DNA of 64,000 nt from Lunularia cruciata. Taxonomy: Eukaryota; Streptophyta; Marchantiopsida; Lunulariales; Lunulariaceae. The DNA is taken from NCBI GenBank assembly GCA_948567375.1, contig OX419762.1, positions 44,497,034 through 44,561,033 on the forward strand, written 5' to 3'. Made by a program: the position numbers and the translations under genes. Of the stretch, positions 46,590 through 57,624 are shown piece after piece. The first letter of the stretch is position 1, and each line of letters opens with the position of its first letter. The notes beneath the pieces were generated by a model that was not told the DNA's origin, made no database searches, and worked only from the letters and a program-made list of their open reading frames with translations.

Positions 46590-49500
46590 AACTGAAAGAA
46601 AAGTTGTAAAGATTCGACTCAAGAATTTTTTGGGATCTGGGAAAGGAAGAGCCGCCTTTAGATATTGCATACACACGAAACTGAACTGGTTTGGTAGATT
46701 GTCAGGAGAACTCCACATACAACACATTTGGGGCGAGGATGACACTAAAGTGGGAATTAGCCTTAGGCGACAGTTTAATGAGTAGTTTCTCTAATAATCA
46801 ATATGAGTCCCATTGGTGGAGTACCTGGACAAGAGCAGCTCGAATATGGAAAGTCGTTAGGTCAGATAAGCTTGAATTCCAACGGTCCAAAAGGAAAGAC
46901 CGAATTTTACCACTCACTCATGAACGCAGCAGCTCTGGGATCAGAAACTGGCCAACTTCACTGTTTACATGGGGATGCTCAAGGATGCAGCAATTTACTG
47001 CGAAAGGGCACAACCTTAAGGCTCGTCCAGGCTTCATCTTCCTGTAATGTAGTTCTTCTAGTAGAGAACCTTGCTACTTAATTGCTGCATCCATTTCGTC
47101 TTTCCAAACAGGCTCGTTCTTAGTTGGTGGTCCCCACTCAGCTCTCTAGACTTCCCTTTCTCGTGGAACTGGGAGAGACCAAGTGGATGGTCAGTCGCAA
47201 GTTCCCAGTGAGTGGTTGGCCTTCTGATTTGTCTCTGTTCCTAAGGGTTTTCGTTCCTACCCACGTTATCCCAGCTGAATTCCACTCAATTACTAGCACT
47301 CAATTATTATCTTCGTTTCTGTATGGGTTCTACTCGACGCGAGGTCCTTGTTGGTGACTGGAACTCTAGCCAGAAAGGCTGCAGGTAGTTCGATAAGTGC
47401 GTAGGTCTGCAATCTCTACTAGAATTGAATTCTATCATTCATTTTATCTATCAAGAATATTCACAATACACACCGCGGATGAGCAGTAAGGATCACACGA
47501 ACAAAATCCAGTCTACGAGGGATCCGGACTGACTGACAGACTGACTGCTGTACATGCTCTTTTTAACATTTCCGAGAGAAGAGGAACTCAGAATGCTACA
47601 GGTTTCTTATGGCGTATCTGCCTTGTTAGTAGCCTGTCGAACAAAATATATCACCTGAGAAATTACAGCCCGCTAATTATAAGCTCACTTTTACCGAAAG
47701 ATTAGCCCTGGGTAGGTACAAGATGTACAATTCTTTCTTCAAAACGGGGCGATGGAAGGCGTAAAATAGCCGTCATATCTAATCTTTGACTAATCGATTA
47801 AACTCTGAACCCAAAACTGTAATGTAACTCAGAGGAAGTCTAGTACGTAGATCCCACTTAGCACACATCAGGTAAGCTCAGGGGTTCATAGAACGTCATT
47901 ATTGACGCCCATTCATGCTGGAATAACCTATCCAGCATGAATGGGCGTCAACAATAACTAGCGGTGCTAGCTGTGTATCTTGTTGACGTTTATTAAAACC
48001 TGGGTTGATCATATTCCTGCACCAAATTTGATTTCCAGTTGAAGTTTTCTGACTGATTGTCGAGTCAAATGTAAGTTGAGTTTATTAAGAAAGTTGTGCA
48101 AGATCATAGTTACACCACGCTTGCATGTACATTATCGTTAGCCATCCAGGTGCCGACCTCTTAAAACCTTGCAATTATCAATGGCATGGTAGAGCTGCCC
48201 GTGCGACTCGGTGTTCACTAAATAGTTTGAACAATATGAACGGTCCCCGTCGTAATGCATTGCATCGATTTTGACCAGGCCAAGCTGCTCGTCGACATTG
48301 AGAGTGGTGCCAATCTTTGACTAGTGTCCTGGACCTCATTAAGTTAATGGACTGGTCTGAACTTCTGATCAAAACAAGACCTGATAAAACCATTTCGGCA
48401 GCTTGAATGCATAGTATGCTAGCAAAGTTTCCGCATTTCTTTATTGACAAATCGCACGTGGTCGGGAGATGAACTGTTTATTCGAAGGACGGGATTCAAC
48501 CGTATCTAGTGACTTAACTGACTACCTTCTGTATGGACCACAGACACAAGTTGTATTTGAAGGAACAGGGTTTCACCAAATAGCAAAGAAAGGAGGACAT
48601 GCACAAGCTTCCTCATCTAAAGGATCCTATCGCCATATAAGAAATTAAGTTCCACTAGGAGCCAGAGGTTGTCAACCTTTATTGTTCTCAAATTGTGCTA
48701 TTCACAAAGTCAGTAAACCATCATGAATAGGGTCCATGCCAATAAGCAGATAATATTGTTTCTCTACAGCGCGCAAGTTAATTTTGAGAACGATTACTGG
48801 ATTCGAGCGAACCAGGAAAGGAAACGTAAAACAGCAGTAACCTTTGATTCTTCGTCTAGGTGAAGTATGCGGAACCTGTCCATACAGCTGCAGGTCGACT
48901 ACCTACCCTAGAAGAGATGGAATATTAGGGGGCAGTACTAGTGACAGCATGAAGAAATGGTTAAGTAGCAATTCCTAAATTCCTTGCAATATACCTAGTA
49001 CCTACTACGAAGGCATCTGCCAAAATAAGCACATTGGTTCATCGTGTCAACGACATGTTTCCTCGACAGATGCACCAAATTTATTGTCTCACTCTTGTAC
49101 CAATGATACGAGGGACCAGATCTACCGGCCTGAAACAAACGACCAGTCTCGTTGTCAATACTCGTCCACAGCCGAGTATTGCTTGTTCGTTGATCTTTGC
49201 TGCCCCAGCGGACCATGGTTGCTGTCCAATGAAGCCGGAGTTGCCGGCTCCAAAGGGAGCTATTCAACTCTCAGGTCTTCGACAAAAAATTGTCATTAAG
49301 GTTTTTGTTCTGCGAAGCAGATTCTTTTCTTCTTTAAGCTCGAGGGGTTCAAACAGCCTTTGATTGAGCTGACCTTCCTTCGATTAGAATCCGTTGCAGA
49401 GGTTTACTTCTCTCGAAAACTGGACTTCGGATCGGAGTACGTACAGGACCAGTCAGAATTAGAGTCCTCTGTCACTGTGAATCCGATTGACTTTCCTTCG

Positions 49501-50400
49501 AGGATGCAGGGTGCGTGAATAGAATGGTCAGAACAACCCTACCGGTGTATCGACCTCAACCGAGTCTTGCTGTCCGGACTGCGCTTGTCTCATGCTTTGA
49601 CGAGGGGAACTCCAGGCCTTTTCAAACAGAATGCATCTGAGCGATCTTTCTAGTTCCCACATTTCGGAACAGAATCTCGTCTGTCTTCTTCCGGTGGAGT
49701 ATTGCATATGCCCATAGAATGCATGCGTGATCTCTTACAAGCAACATTTGTATTTTGTGATGGTCATGCCCATAAGACATCCCCTAGCAAAATTTTAGAT
49801 ATGTGAGATGAGATTTGTGAGCAAGTTTGTCACGTCACGCAGTTCTTGGCTCCCATCTTCCATAACCATGCCAGAAAATGGAAAAGTCTGCCAAATTTGT
49901 TCAGACTTTTAAACACCGTTGAAAGGACTTTCCTTGCGATTCCAATGTCCTTCTGTGCTAGAGCTATTCCTGTGTGAATCTCGACATATGTAATAAGTGA
50001 CGGAGACAATTCACAACCCCTGGCCCACTAATCTCTCGTCCAACTCTTCAATCGAAGCAACAGTCGGACTAGGTGTTGTTCAAATGGTTCCTCTAAATCC
50101 ACACGAACATCCAGTCCAGAATTCTGAAATAATACCAAGTAAGAGACATTCGATTAGTTATCTGGAACAGTCGCTAATCAAATCCGAATCAGTTCCTGGT
50201 AGGGGATTCCCTGAAAGATTCGATCCGAATATATTTAGCCCGCAGTGGCACGTGGACACACAGGTATTTATGCGATTTTAAGATGTGAAACGTCAGGTCC
50301 GTCCCTGTTATCTTGTCGATTCTAGACTGCAAGTTTCTGTCGCTCGTTGTCGTCAGCAATTAGAGCCGAGCGAGTTCTCCAGGGGAAGTGCATAGTGTCT
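46590..50400. other. Unassigned sequence with one strong hairpin
   Basis: Plus-strand frames (46,803-47,081; 49,997-50,281) have no recognisable motif. The only clear structure is the inverted repeat at 47,899-47,957. The final few hundred bases are the 3' flank of the ankyrin gene. Confidence 0.35.
47899..47957. repeat. Near-perfect inverted repeat (hairpin)
   Basis: The left arm TTATTGACGCCCATTCATGC continues TGGA; a short loop (ATAACCTA) is followed by the complementary right arm, TCCAGCATGAATGGGCGTCA then ACAATAA. The stem has 19 consecutive pairs plus 5 more after a 3-base bulge. Such a structure could be a small-RNA precursor, a miniature element or a chance palindrome. Confidence 0.9.
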
Positions 50401-50406
50401 ACTTTC

Positions 50407-51813
50407 TCACAGCCACTGGTTCTGCAGCTTACGCAAATCGACACATTTGTGGACAGCAGGAGACTGGTTCGTCCCCAGGAAATTATGTCGTTCTGAAGTG
50501 CCCACGAATTCGTGCAGTGCGCGGCGTGCTGGAGAAGGCATACGTATCGGCTGAGCTCTCCAACGGGGTTTCAGTATGACCACACCCCCTCCATCCTTTC
50601 TACCGTTTCCATGAAAGCTTCCAGGCGGACTTGGCCACCCGTCTCTTGCACCAGGATTTGGGATTATAGGTTTAGTTAGAGGCGACATGAACCCGTGAGG
50701 GGTGTTCGGTCGTGAATACGTTTGATCTCTAACGTGTCTAGAAGCTTCTGGGGAATTTGCGCGAGAGGATTTCCCTGGGCTTCCTGACCGAGATGATACC
50801 AATGCCTTCTTCCCCTTTCTTGGTGAGGGAAGTAGTGAGGAACCAGCGAAGGAACGCCCTTTATTCATTTTACCACCCCTTCGTGGTGACGACATGGGGG
50901 AGGAACTGGCCGAAGTTGGTAACAGAGAAGCTCCTGGTTTGTTCTCCTTGGACTGTTGTAGTCGTTTCTGTTCAGCCAGTTTCTTCATTTGAGATTCCAC
51001 AAAGATTTTCCTACGACGAGCAGCCAGAGCCTTGAGCGCAAAGTCCTTCTGATGTTCTCCGGGCGATTCTAGCTTTTTCATCTTTTTAACCACAACCTTT
51101 TGAAGCATCGTCCTTGTTTTATCGGACTGTTTCTGCATGTCCAATTTGACAAGTTCTGCAGGGAAGTCTTTCAAAACTGTTGCACCGAATGGTTGGACTT
51201 GTATACCTTCATGCGCTCTGGGTGAGAGGGATTCTGCAAACCTTCTGGCTTGAGGCATTTCTGGCACTCTATTAACGAGGGCAGCAGAGAATTCGGGGTC
51301 GAGTAAGTCTAGAATTTTCTGAGCCTGTACCCACTGAACAGCAACCTGGTAAGGGGTACGCTTCCGGCTGTCCCGGGCATTTTTGTCTGCCCCTCGTTTG
51401 ACGAGAGAGCGGATTAGAAAAGGATTGGAGTTTTGTGCAGCGTAGTGCATGGGGGTCATACACTTTCTGTCGGTTACATTCACCTGTGCTCCTCTGCTTA
51501 AGATCATTTTGGCAATGTCACTTCTTCCCCATATGGCTGCGAAATGAAGCGGTGTGCGTCCAACCTTGTCCGCATGGGTAATCCCCGCGTCTCCAATGCG
51601 AGAAAGAATCAATTCGCAGGCCTCCTTGGTGCCGAAAGCTACAGCCCAGTGAAGACAGTTACGGCCAGTGCGGTCTGAAGCATTTACCCATTCCGCGTTT
51701 CGGGTGATATCTTTTACGGCCAATATATCACCTTCTTTCACAGCAAGATGGAGAAGAGCGACATGAAAATCATTGTCCTCTTTGATCTTATCGTGGACCA
51801 CTTTGCCCACCAT
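50407..51813 (-). CDS. Ankyrin-repeat protein with Ser/Pro/Arg-rich tail
   Basis: An uninterrupted frame of 468 codons starts at the ATG at 51,813. Residues 18-172 hold about five ankyrin repeats: LLHLAVKEGDILAVKD (20-35), NCLHWAVAFGTKEACELIL (52-70), TPLHFAAIWGRSDIAKMIL (87-105), TPMHYAAQNS (120-129) and a weaker last one, TPYQVAVQW (153-161). Ankyrin repeats form protein-binding surfaces. Residues 215-295 are Lys/Arg-rich and probably helical. Residues 295-435 are disordered-looking and rich in SP and SPR motifs (SSPMSSPRRG, SGSPGKSS, PSPPGS, MPSPARRAL), suggesting proline-directed phosphorylation. There is no signal peptide, membrane segment or other domain, so a soluble cytosolic or nuclear adaptor is likely. 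It appears intronless. The ankyrin identification is secure; the partner and pathway are unknown. Confidence 0.85.
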   Translation of the reverse strand: MVGKVVHDKIKEDNDFHVALLHLAVKEGDILAVKDITRNAEWVNASDRTGRNCLHWAVAFGTKEACELILSRIGDAGITHADKVGRTPLHFAAIWGRSDIAKMILSRGAQVNVTDRKCMTPMHYAAQNSNPFLIRSLVKRGADKNARDSRKRTPYQVAVQWVQAQKILDLLDPEFSAALVNRVPEMPQARRFAESLSPRAHEGIQVQPFGATVLKDFPAELVKLDMQKQSDKTRTMLQKVVVKKMKKLESPGEHQKDFALKALAARRRKIFVESQMKKLAEQKRLQQSKENKPGASLLPTSASSSPMSSPRRGGKMNKGRSFAGSSLLPSPRKGKKALVSSRSGSPGKSSRANSPEASRHVRDQTYSRPNTPHGFMSPLTKPIIPNPGARDGWPSPPGSFHGNGRKDGGGVVILKPRWRAQPIRMPSPARRALHEFVGTSERHNFLGTNQSPAVHKCVDLRKLQNQWL

Positions 51814-52674
51814 CTTAAATTTGGGAACTATGGAGCACAGTTGGAGATGTAGACATTACTGGGTACAATTCTTGAAAATCGGCTAAACCTGCAATTCCCG
51901 AAGCTGTGACTGGAACAACTGATTCGGATCTTACTGCCCTTAGCGTACATTCTGGATGTATAAAACGGACGTCCAAGGGATGCATTTGCACCGAATTTCC
52001 AAAATTGTCGTTTCCAAAATTTGGAAGCAGAGAAGGTATTGCCTCAAAATAGATTCATTTCTGTAATCAAGGACAAAGTCCTGAAGCAAGTCGACTTTTG
52101 TATCAACTTAGCGAAGTTCATGATTGGATTCCCCAAAATCTTCTGGTCGCCACAAAAGGTCATGCATTTGATGAACAATTTCCAGCCAACCTCTAAGCTC
52201 GCTTCAAAATGAACATGCCTTGTTGCTGCCAGTAAGGCCTTGTTCATACCTTGTCACCTTTTGTTCACGGTGTCGGCTGTCTTGACGAAGTCCAGTACAA
52301 CGTGGGTGGGTATCAGCCGGCTCGTCCTACTGCCGAAAATCACATGGTGACCGAAATGTAGAGTCTCCTGGTATCGATCCATCGGCCGCGGTACTAGGGG
52401 ACTCTGCACACTTGTCGTAGTCTGAGGCAGATTCTGATTGGATCAAGAATTAAGGCACGAAGAAGCGGTGCGAAACCAATACAGTCCTGATCAATCCCTT
52501 AGACCTAAATCCATACCCATCTGTTCTGCAACACCGAACTTTAGTCTCTTTATATTTCCTTGAATCGAATATCTGTTGATATCGAGAACTCCCTAAGTTC
52601 AATGTTCGAATAAAGACTACAAGAATTCATCTTTGAAAGCAGAAATTCAATGTTCCTTTCATAGTTTAATTAGG

Positions 52675-52795
52675 TGGGAAAAGGGAGACCGTGTATAAAA
52701 CACGAAGGATGGGAAGACCCCATTAATCTTACGAGGGTGAGACAAAATGGGGCTAAGCCCAATAGAGTCTATATAAGAAATCTGCCCTAAAGAAG
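52675..52795 (+). repeat. Dispersed repeat family copy
   Basis: Reads AGGGAGACCGTGTATAAAAC, then GAAGGATGGGAAGACCCCAT and ATGGGGCTAAGCCCAATAGA. The palindrome has lost one C. One inner unit only. Confidence 0.8.
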
Positions 52796-53214
52796 AGAAG
52801 AAGAGAATGGGAAAAGAAAAAGGGAAAAGGGAAGAAAAAGAAAGATATCTGTGAAGTACACAATAAATCTTGTACATTACGTATAATCATTAACTTGTAA
52901 AAATTGCAAGTCATAATTATCAAGTGTAAAGTTCCAGTAAATATTAGAAATCCTTGCAAATAGAAAAGAACTAAGCATGAGGATCCTGTCACGCTGCTTG
53001 ATCGGAGTGCTTCTAGATGGATGTCCTTAGATGGTTGATCTGATAATGTATTTATATGAAATAATTAACGGTTGCATATGTTCTTTTTAATTTCGAAATT
53101 GAAGTTTAAAAAACGAAAATTTGAATGGAAATAGAAAATTTATATTATTCAGAGATAAGTAGTTGGTAATTCTTTTTCAGTAAAAATTTAAGTAATCTTT
53201 CTTGTTTTGCGAGT

Positions 53215-53256
53215 AGGGATGTAACTCATTGGTAGAGTATCACCTTGACGTTTATG
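53215..53256 (+). pseudogene. trnV-GAC: Plastid-type tRNA-Val(GAC) 5' fragment
   Basis: About 40 bases, AGGGATGTAACTCATTGGTA then GAGTATCACCTTGACGTTTA, match the 5' half of the chloroplast valine tRNA as I remember it: acceptor strand, D-arm and anticodon-loop TTGACGT with the anticodon GAC. The 3' side of the anticodon stem and the T-arm are absent or scrambled, so it cannot fold as a tRNA. It is probably a remnant of plastid DNA transferred to the nucleus. Confidence 0.5.
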
Positions 53257-53639
53257 TACGGGTAATTTTCATGTTTAAGAAGCTTTCTAAATAATCCAGG
53301 GAATGAAGTTTGAATAAACTTAGCGATTGAAAAAAATATATCAAGGAAGTCTGTGTCAGGGATTTAGAAAAGAAGGGAGAAGCTATTTAGAAGAAATATT
53401 TCTCTTCAATAATCGATAGGGACGCGTCGATTAACCAATAACGCCGTCGATTTATAAACGCTTCCAAATCTCGACCATATTGCCTTGCAAACTCGAATAG
53501 CAGGACTCGATAAAATAAAAAGAATGAATTTCCAAGGCGGTAATATGAAAAGACATGTTTCTCCACTCGATCCTATCATTAGACGAATTGAAGGAAAGAT
53601 CTCCCGGCAGCATATTGTTACATGCAATTGCCTAAGTGT

Positions 53640-53780
53640 TTGGGAAAATGCGAGCGCGTAGGATAACAAGAAGGGTGGAAGACCCCGTTAAGGTGTACAA
53701 GGATAAAACATAAGAGGGGAAATGGGGCTGAGCTCCAATGAGAAATCCGCCCTACTGCACCTAAGTGTCAAGAAGTCTAA
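53640..53780 (+). repeat. Dispersed repeat family copy
   Basis: Contains GGAAGACCCCGTTAAGG, ATAAGAGGGGAAATGGGGCT and GAAATCCGCCCTACTGCACC. The palindrome is changed to GGGGCTGAGCTCC. Confidence 0.8.
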
Positions 53781-54429
53781 AAGTGATTTCGGTTTAAATG
53801 CATCATTCGTCAGTGACATACTGATTCCATAAGCGTCAAGTGAAACATGGATAACTGCATATAGTTGTGCAAGTGTCACATGGCCAAGAACCAGCAACAT
53901 GTGGGAAAGAAGAACAAGCGAAAATAGGGAAAACCATGCATTCTATGAGCAATCAAGAAGGCACTACCTTCGTCAATAGTACATTTTATAGTACTTTGAC
54001 CATTTTTTTTTTATATATATATATCGATCATAAAATGTATACAACTAAAGATGACGGATTGTCACATTCTTTGTACACTAAGAGCTGATTTAAATCTAAC
54101 TCTGACCTGTTTAAGATCCTGTACATGATTAGAAGTGTCATCTCTAAATCTGGAACCAGTGACCATCTGCAGGAGTTTCCAAGAAAGGCACCGTACAACA
54201 CTTCTGCAACTACCTGGTGAAATTGAGCTCCTTACTATAGAGACGCATCGGATTGAGTTTGATTCGCCACTACTGAAATATGAGATTTCTAGTGTTTGGG
54301 AGGCACATGACTGGCCTGCTGGCCTAAAGTGAGTCGACCTCTATGGGTCGGGACATCTACACGCCACGATCTTCCGTAATTGTGATTGAACAAACATGTA
54401 TTTTGCTGCAGCTACACATTTGACGTGGT

Positions 54430-54800
54430 AATCTCTACTTTGCGCTCTCTCTGTAGAGAGATAATTGTTCTCAACGGAGAGCTAGAAGAATGTGGGGATT
54501 ACTAACGTGATTTACAGTTCTTTTAAGCTAAAGTGCGCTCTCTCTGTAGGCAAGGGTTGACGCAAGGCATGCTAACGGAGAGCTAAAGAAATGAAACTCG
54601 ATTTTCTATTTTCTGGTGTGCACTCTCCCTCTCGGTGAGCTGTGAAGCTCCCAACGGAAAACTGACAGAAATTTCTATGGACTCCCACTGATTTGGAGTG
54701 AGCGGCTTCGTACTCGCTACTTCTGGAGAACTGGCTGAATTTTGCACTCCAAGAATTTTGGAATCCGGTACCAGTGAGCGGCTTCGTGCTCGCTTCTTCT
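54430..54800. repeat. Diverged ~90-bp units and a ~77-bp direct repeat
   Basis: GTGCGCTCTCTCTGTAG followed by AACGGAGAGCTA-AGAA occurs at about 54,436 and 54,532, with a diverged third copy near 54,620. Beyond them GTGAGCGGCTTCGTRCTCGC followed by TTCTGG occurs twice, near 54,697 and 54,774. This sits directly beyond the stop codon of the minus-strand mannanase and may lie in its 3' UTR or terminator region. Confidence 0.75.
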
Positions 54801-54900
54801 GGCGGTCTATCTGTCTACCTACAGTTTCAGAACTGAAATTGGAGGGTAAGATGATGATTTGGGTAGATGTAGTCTATGCAGACTTGCAAACCGAATTATA

Positions 54901-57617
54901 TTACATCAACATTCGCCTGGACTTGGACTTGTTCATCAAGGCCTTGGTAGCCTTTTCCAAGCGCTGGGCCTGCATAGAGATGATGCTCGAAGTCGAGGTC
55001 TCATGGGCGTAGATCGCAAAGCCGTCATTCCACGCTTCCATGCCCTTGGGAAGAAGTTGCCACAGCATGGAGCCAGCTCCGCCGCCGCCCTTGTTTATGG
55101 ATGAGAATATACTGTTGTATACGGTCCAGAAAAACTGCTGGCGTTGCTCTGGCTTATAACCGGGAACCCGGTCGTTCTTACCAAACTCGCAGAAGAGCAC
55201 GGGCATGTTCAGGACGGTTCCTGCATCCTTGATGTGCAGGTTCACCCAGATTTGTAGGAATTCCAGCTTTGCTGAGTTGGTCCATGACGGAAGCCTGGAT
55301 GATAACCAGAGATCGACATGTTTAGAACGTTTTTCAGGACTAGGAACAGAAAACAGTTTCCGATAGAGTATGATGGTTTTGATTTTACTTGCAGCTATCC
55401 TCATCACTAAGAAAGATCACGTTGAATGAACTAGTATTGATATTGCCCTGTGTGATCATGAACTACCGTCAATCTTTTAATGCATGAGATAGGAGATCTT
55501 TGAAAGTTGAAGTTACCAAAGGTCAGGGTAGGAGTGCACTGTCGCGTAGTCAATGCCCGCAATCTTGTTCATGCGGATGAAGTCAGTACCAGCGCCATCG
55601 GAGTTGAAAGGGTTGGCCCACCTGCGGGACGATCCAGTGCTCGCCCCGTAGAATCCTTCCAACCCAATCTCCAAGAGGTGCTTACTGTCTATGGACTTCA
55701 CATAAGCAGCCATTTCCGTCACCCAATCCTGTTCCGAGAAACCCCGAAATCTAAGTTAGCCCAGATGAAGTTAAGTTCTGGAAGAAATGCAGTGGCATAA
55801 ATATACGAGTCTCAGATGTTTACGATTTCGAATTTGTGAGCCAGAAAACATACTACAGGTTTGTTCTAGAAACTAATATGTGCAAAGCAACAACCGCGAC
55901 ATCAATTGTTAAACTTCTTACCGCCAGAGCGTTGCCAGTAACGTCGGTCTCGCAATGGGGCTCGTTCATGAGCTCCCAAGCAAAGATGGTGGGATCATCT
56001 TTGTATACAACTCCGGTGATGGTGTTCACTCTCGTCAACACTTTCTGAAAATGATTCCCAAGGCAGAATAGTTGATTTGGAGTTCAAGTTACAAGATCAG
56101 ATGAGAAGTTACGTCGCCTGTAAATGCCCCTTTGACAGAGACTGCAGACCAACTGAGCAAACACACAATAGGTGAGATGGCTAGACCTGTACCTTAACGT
56201 GATTCCTGTACCACGTCCGGAGCGTGGGGTGAGAGAAGAAAGCGTCGTCATTGGGCACTTGAACACCATGTTGGCGCGCCCACCCCGCATATTGTGGCTT
56301 TCCGCCATAAGATTCGTAGTTGTTAACCAAACTCAAAACGAGTCTCATATTGTGCTTCTGAGCTTGGACTATTGCATAGTCTAAGGCCTGCAAAATTCCA
56401 AAAGATAAATCTCCTCAATTAAACTGTCAAAATGTTGAATCATATTGGCTCATCCATGGTACAAATAAGGGATTCAGACTTAACTGAAAATTGAGCTTGA
56501 GCTATGTGACAAAACTTTTGATTCTGGTTCCACAGCTACAGTACCTCTGGTCCTCCTCTTTAACTTCCCCCTTTCGCTCCGTATCCTCTGCAGTTCATCT
56601 TTATTGTTCCCTCTTTCTCACCTGAACGACGTATATGCCATGATTTCCCCAGGCCGTGGGCTATGCGTTGGCAATTTTCAAATTGGCAGTTTAACTCCAG
56701 GATTGGCTCATAAACTATCTCAACGTAAAATGTTATAAATAAATGAATTAAGGTCATATCTAGAATTGCGCTCATAAAATCATCTGCCAACTATGTGTAT
56801 CGAGAACCCAGAGTCCAAATCTTTCTGATACAGCAAGTGTCTAGTATAGGCTTTCACCGGACAGTAAACAACTCTCTGTTTTATGGCTTCAACGTACAAC
56901 TTCTGCATACCTTACAGAACACACACCGTGAGATATCTACTTAGCTTAGTCCCTATCGTCAACTTCCACAGCTGTCTGCTTAGACTGTGCTTTGTGTGTG
57001 GAACTCAATAGACGATGTCTGCGCAATTATCTTATCCCTACAAGTAGAGATGTAACACACGAACTTCTTCCGCACATCGAACATTTGGCTCTTCGGATGA
57101 TTAAGAGTCGAGAAGTGTATCGATTTCATCATTCAAATGTAATAGACACCATTTTCTTGCTAACTTCGCAGAGCTAGTAACGTCTTACTGCCACGTATAG
57201 CTTTCTTATAGTTTATCCGCACTCCTGTGCCTAGCTGGTACAAGTTTGCTCATTAGCTCATTAGTTGGGACGTACCTTGAAGATGTTCTCATCGTAGACT
57301 CCAGGAGACTTCTGAAGAGCTCGGTCGCCGCCGTCAGAGAAAGCCCATGTCCGACCAACATTGAGTCCCAACTTCTGGGCATCTTCGAACACAGCATCCA
57401 CCATCTTAATGCTGGAAGGGTCTGCCCCCTGGAACATCAACCAGTAAAAGTTACATCCGTGCACCAGGAATGGCTTCCCTCCAGAGTCTACGAACTGAGT
57501 CCCCTTTCGACGGATGATCCCTCCCTGAAGCTGTGTAGCCACCACCATCGACAGATGCGACAACAGGGCCAACAGCAGTAGAATGATCCTCCTCAAGCTT
57601 GTGAATGTGGTAGTCAT
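54901..57617 (-). CDS. MAN: Endo-1,4-beta-mannanase (GH5_7), complete, five exons
   Basis: It hydrolyses internal beta-1,4 bonds of mannans in the cell wall. Exons, all bounded by GT...AG: 57,276-57,617; 56,193-56,387; 55,922-56,044; 55,517-55,728; 54,901-55,294. They join in frame to 421 residues, a normal length for plant GH5_7 enzymes. Residues 1-27 form a signal peptide (basic TSLRR, then IILLLLALL, ending VVA), so it is secreted. GCNFYWLMF and RTWAFSDGG follow in exon 1, [18 protein letters not shown] in exon 2. The acid/base Glu is E207 in WELMNEPH (exon 3); [10 protein letters not shown] is in exon 4; the nucleophile Glu is E327 in FCEFGKND and LWQLLP follows (exon 5). All key residues are present, so it should be active. 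The ATG at 57,617 is the first in frame before the signal peptide. A paralogue lies about 3.4 kb upstream in the same orientation. Confidence 0.93.
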
Positions 57618-57624
57618 CTTTGCA

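Larger units (their letters stand above)
51820..54890. other. Intergenic region with repeats and a tRNA fragment
   Basis: No protein gene is supported. It holds two copies of the dispersed repeat (52,675 and 53,640), a 5' fragment of tRNA-Val(GAC) at 53,215, and tandem GAGAG/CTCTC-type units at 54,430-54,800 just beyond the 3' end of the mannanase gene. Confidence 0.5.

Noticed and set aside
46803..47081. Plus-strand frame of 92 codons beginning MSPIGGVPGQEQ
   Set aside because: It has an ATG and a plausible length, but no motif, a second overlapping frame of similar length, and no supporting promoter.
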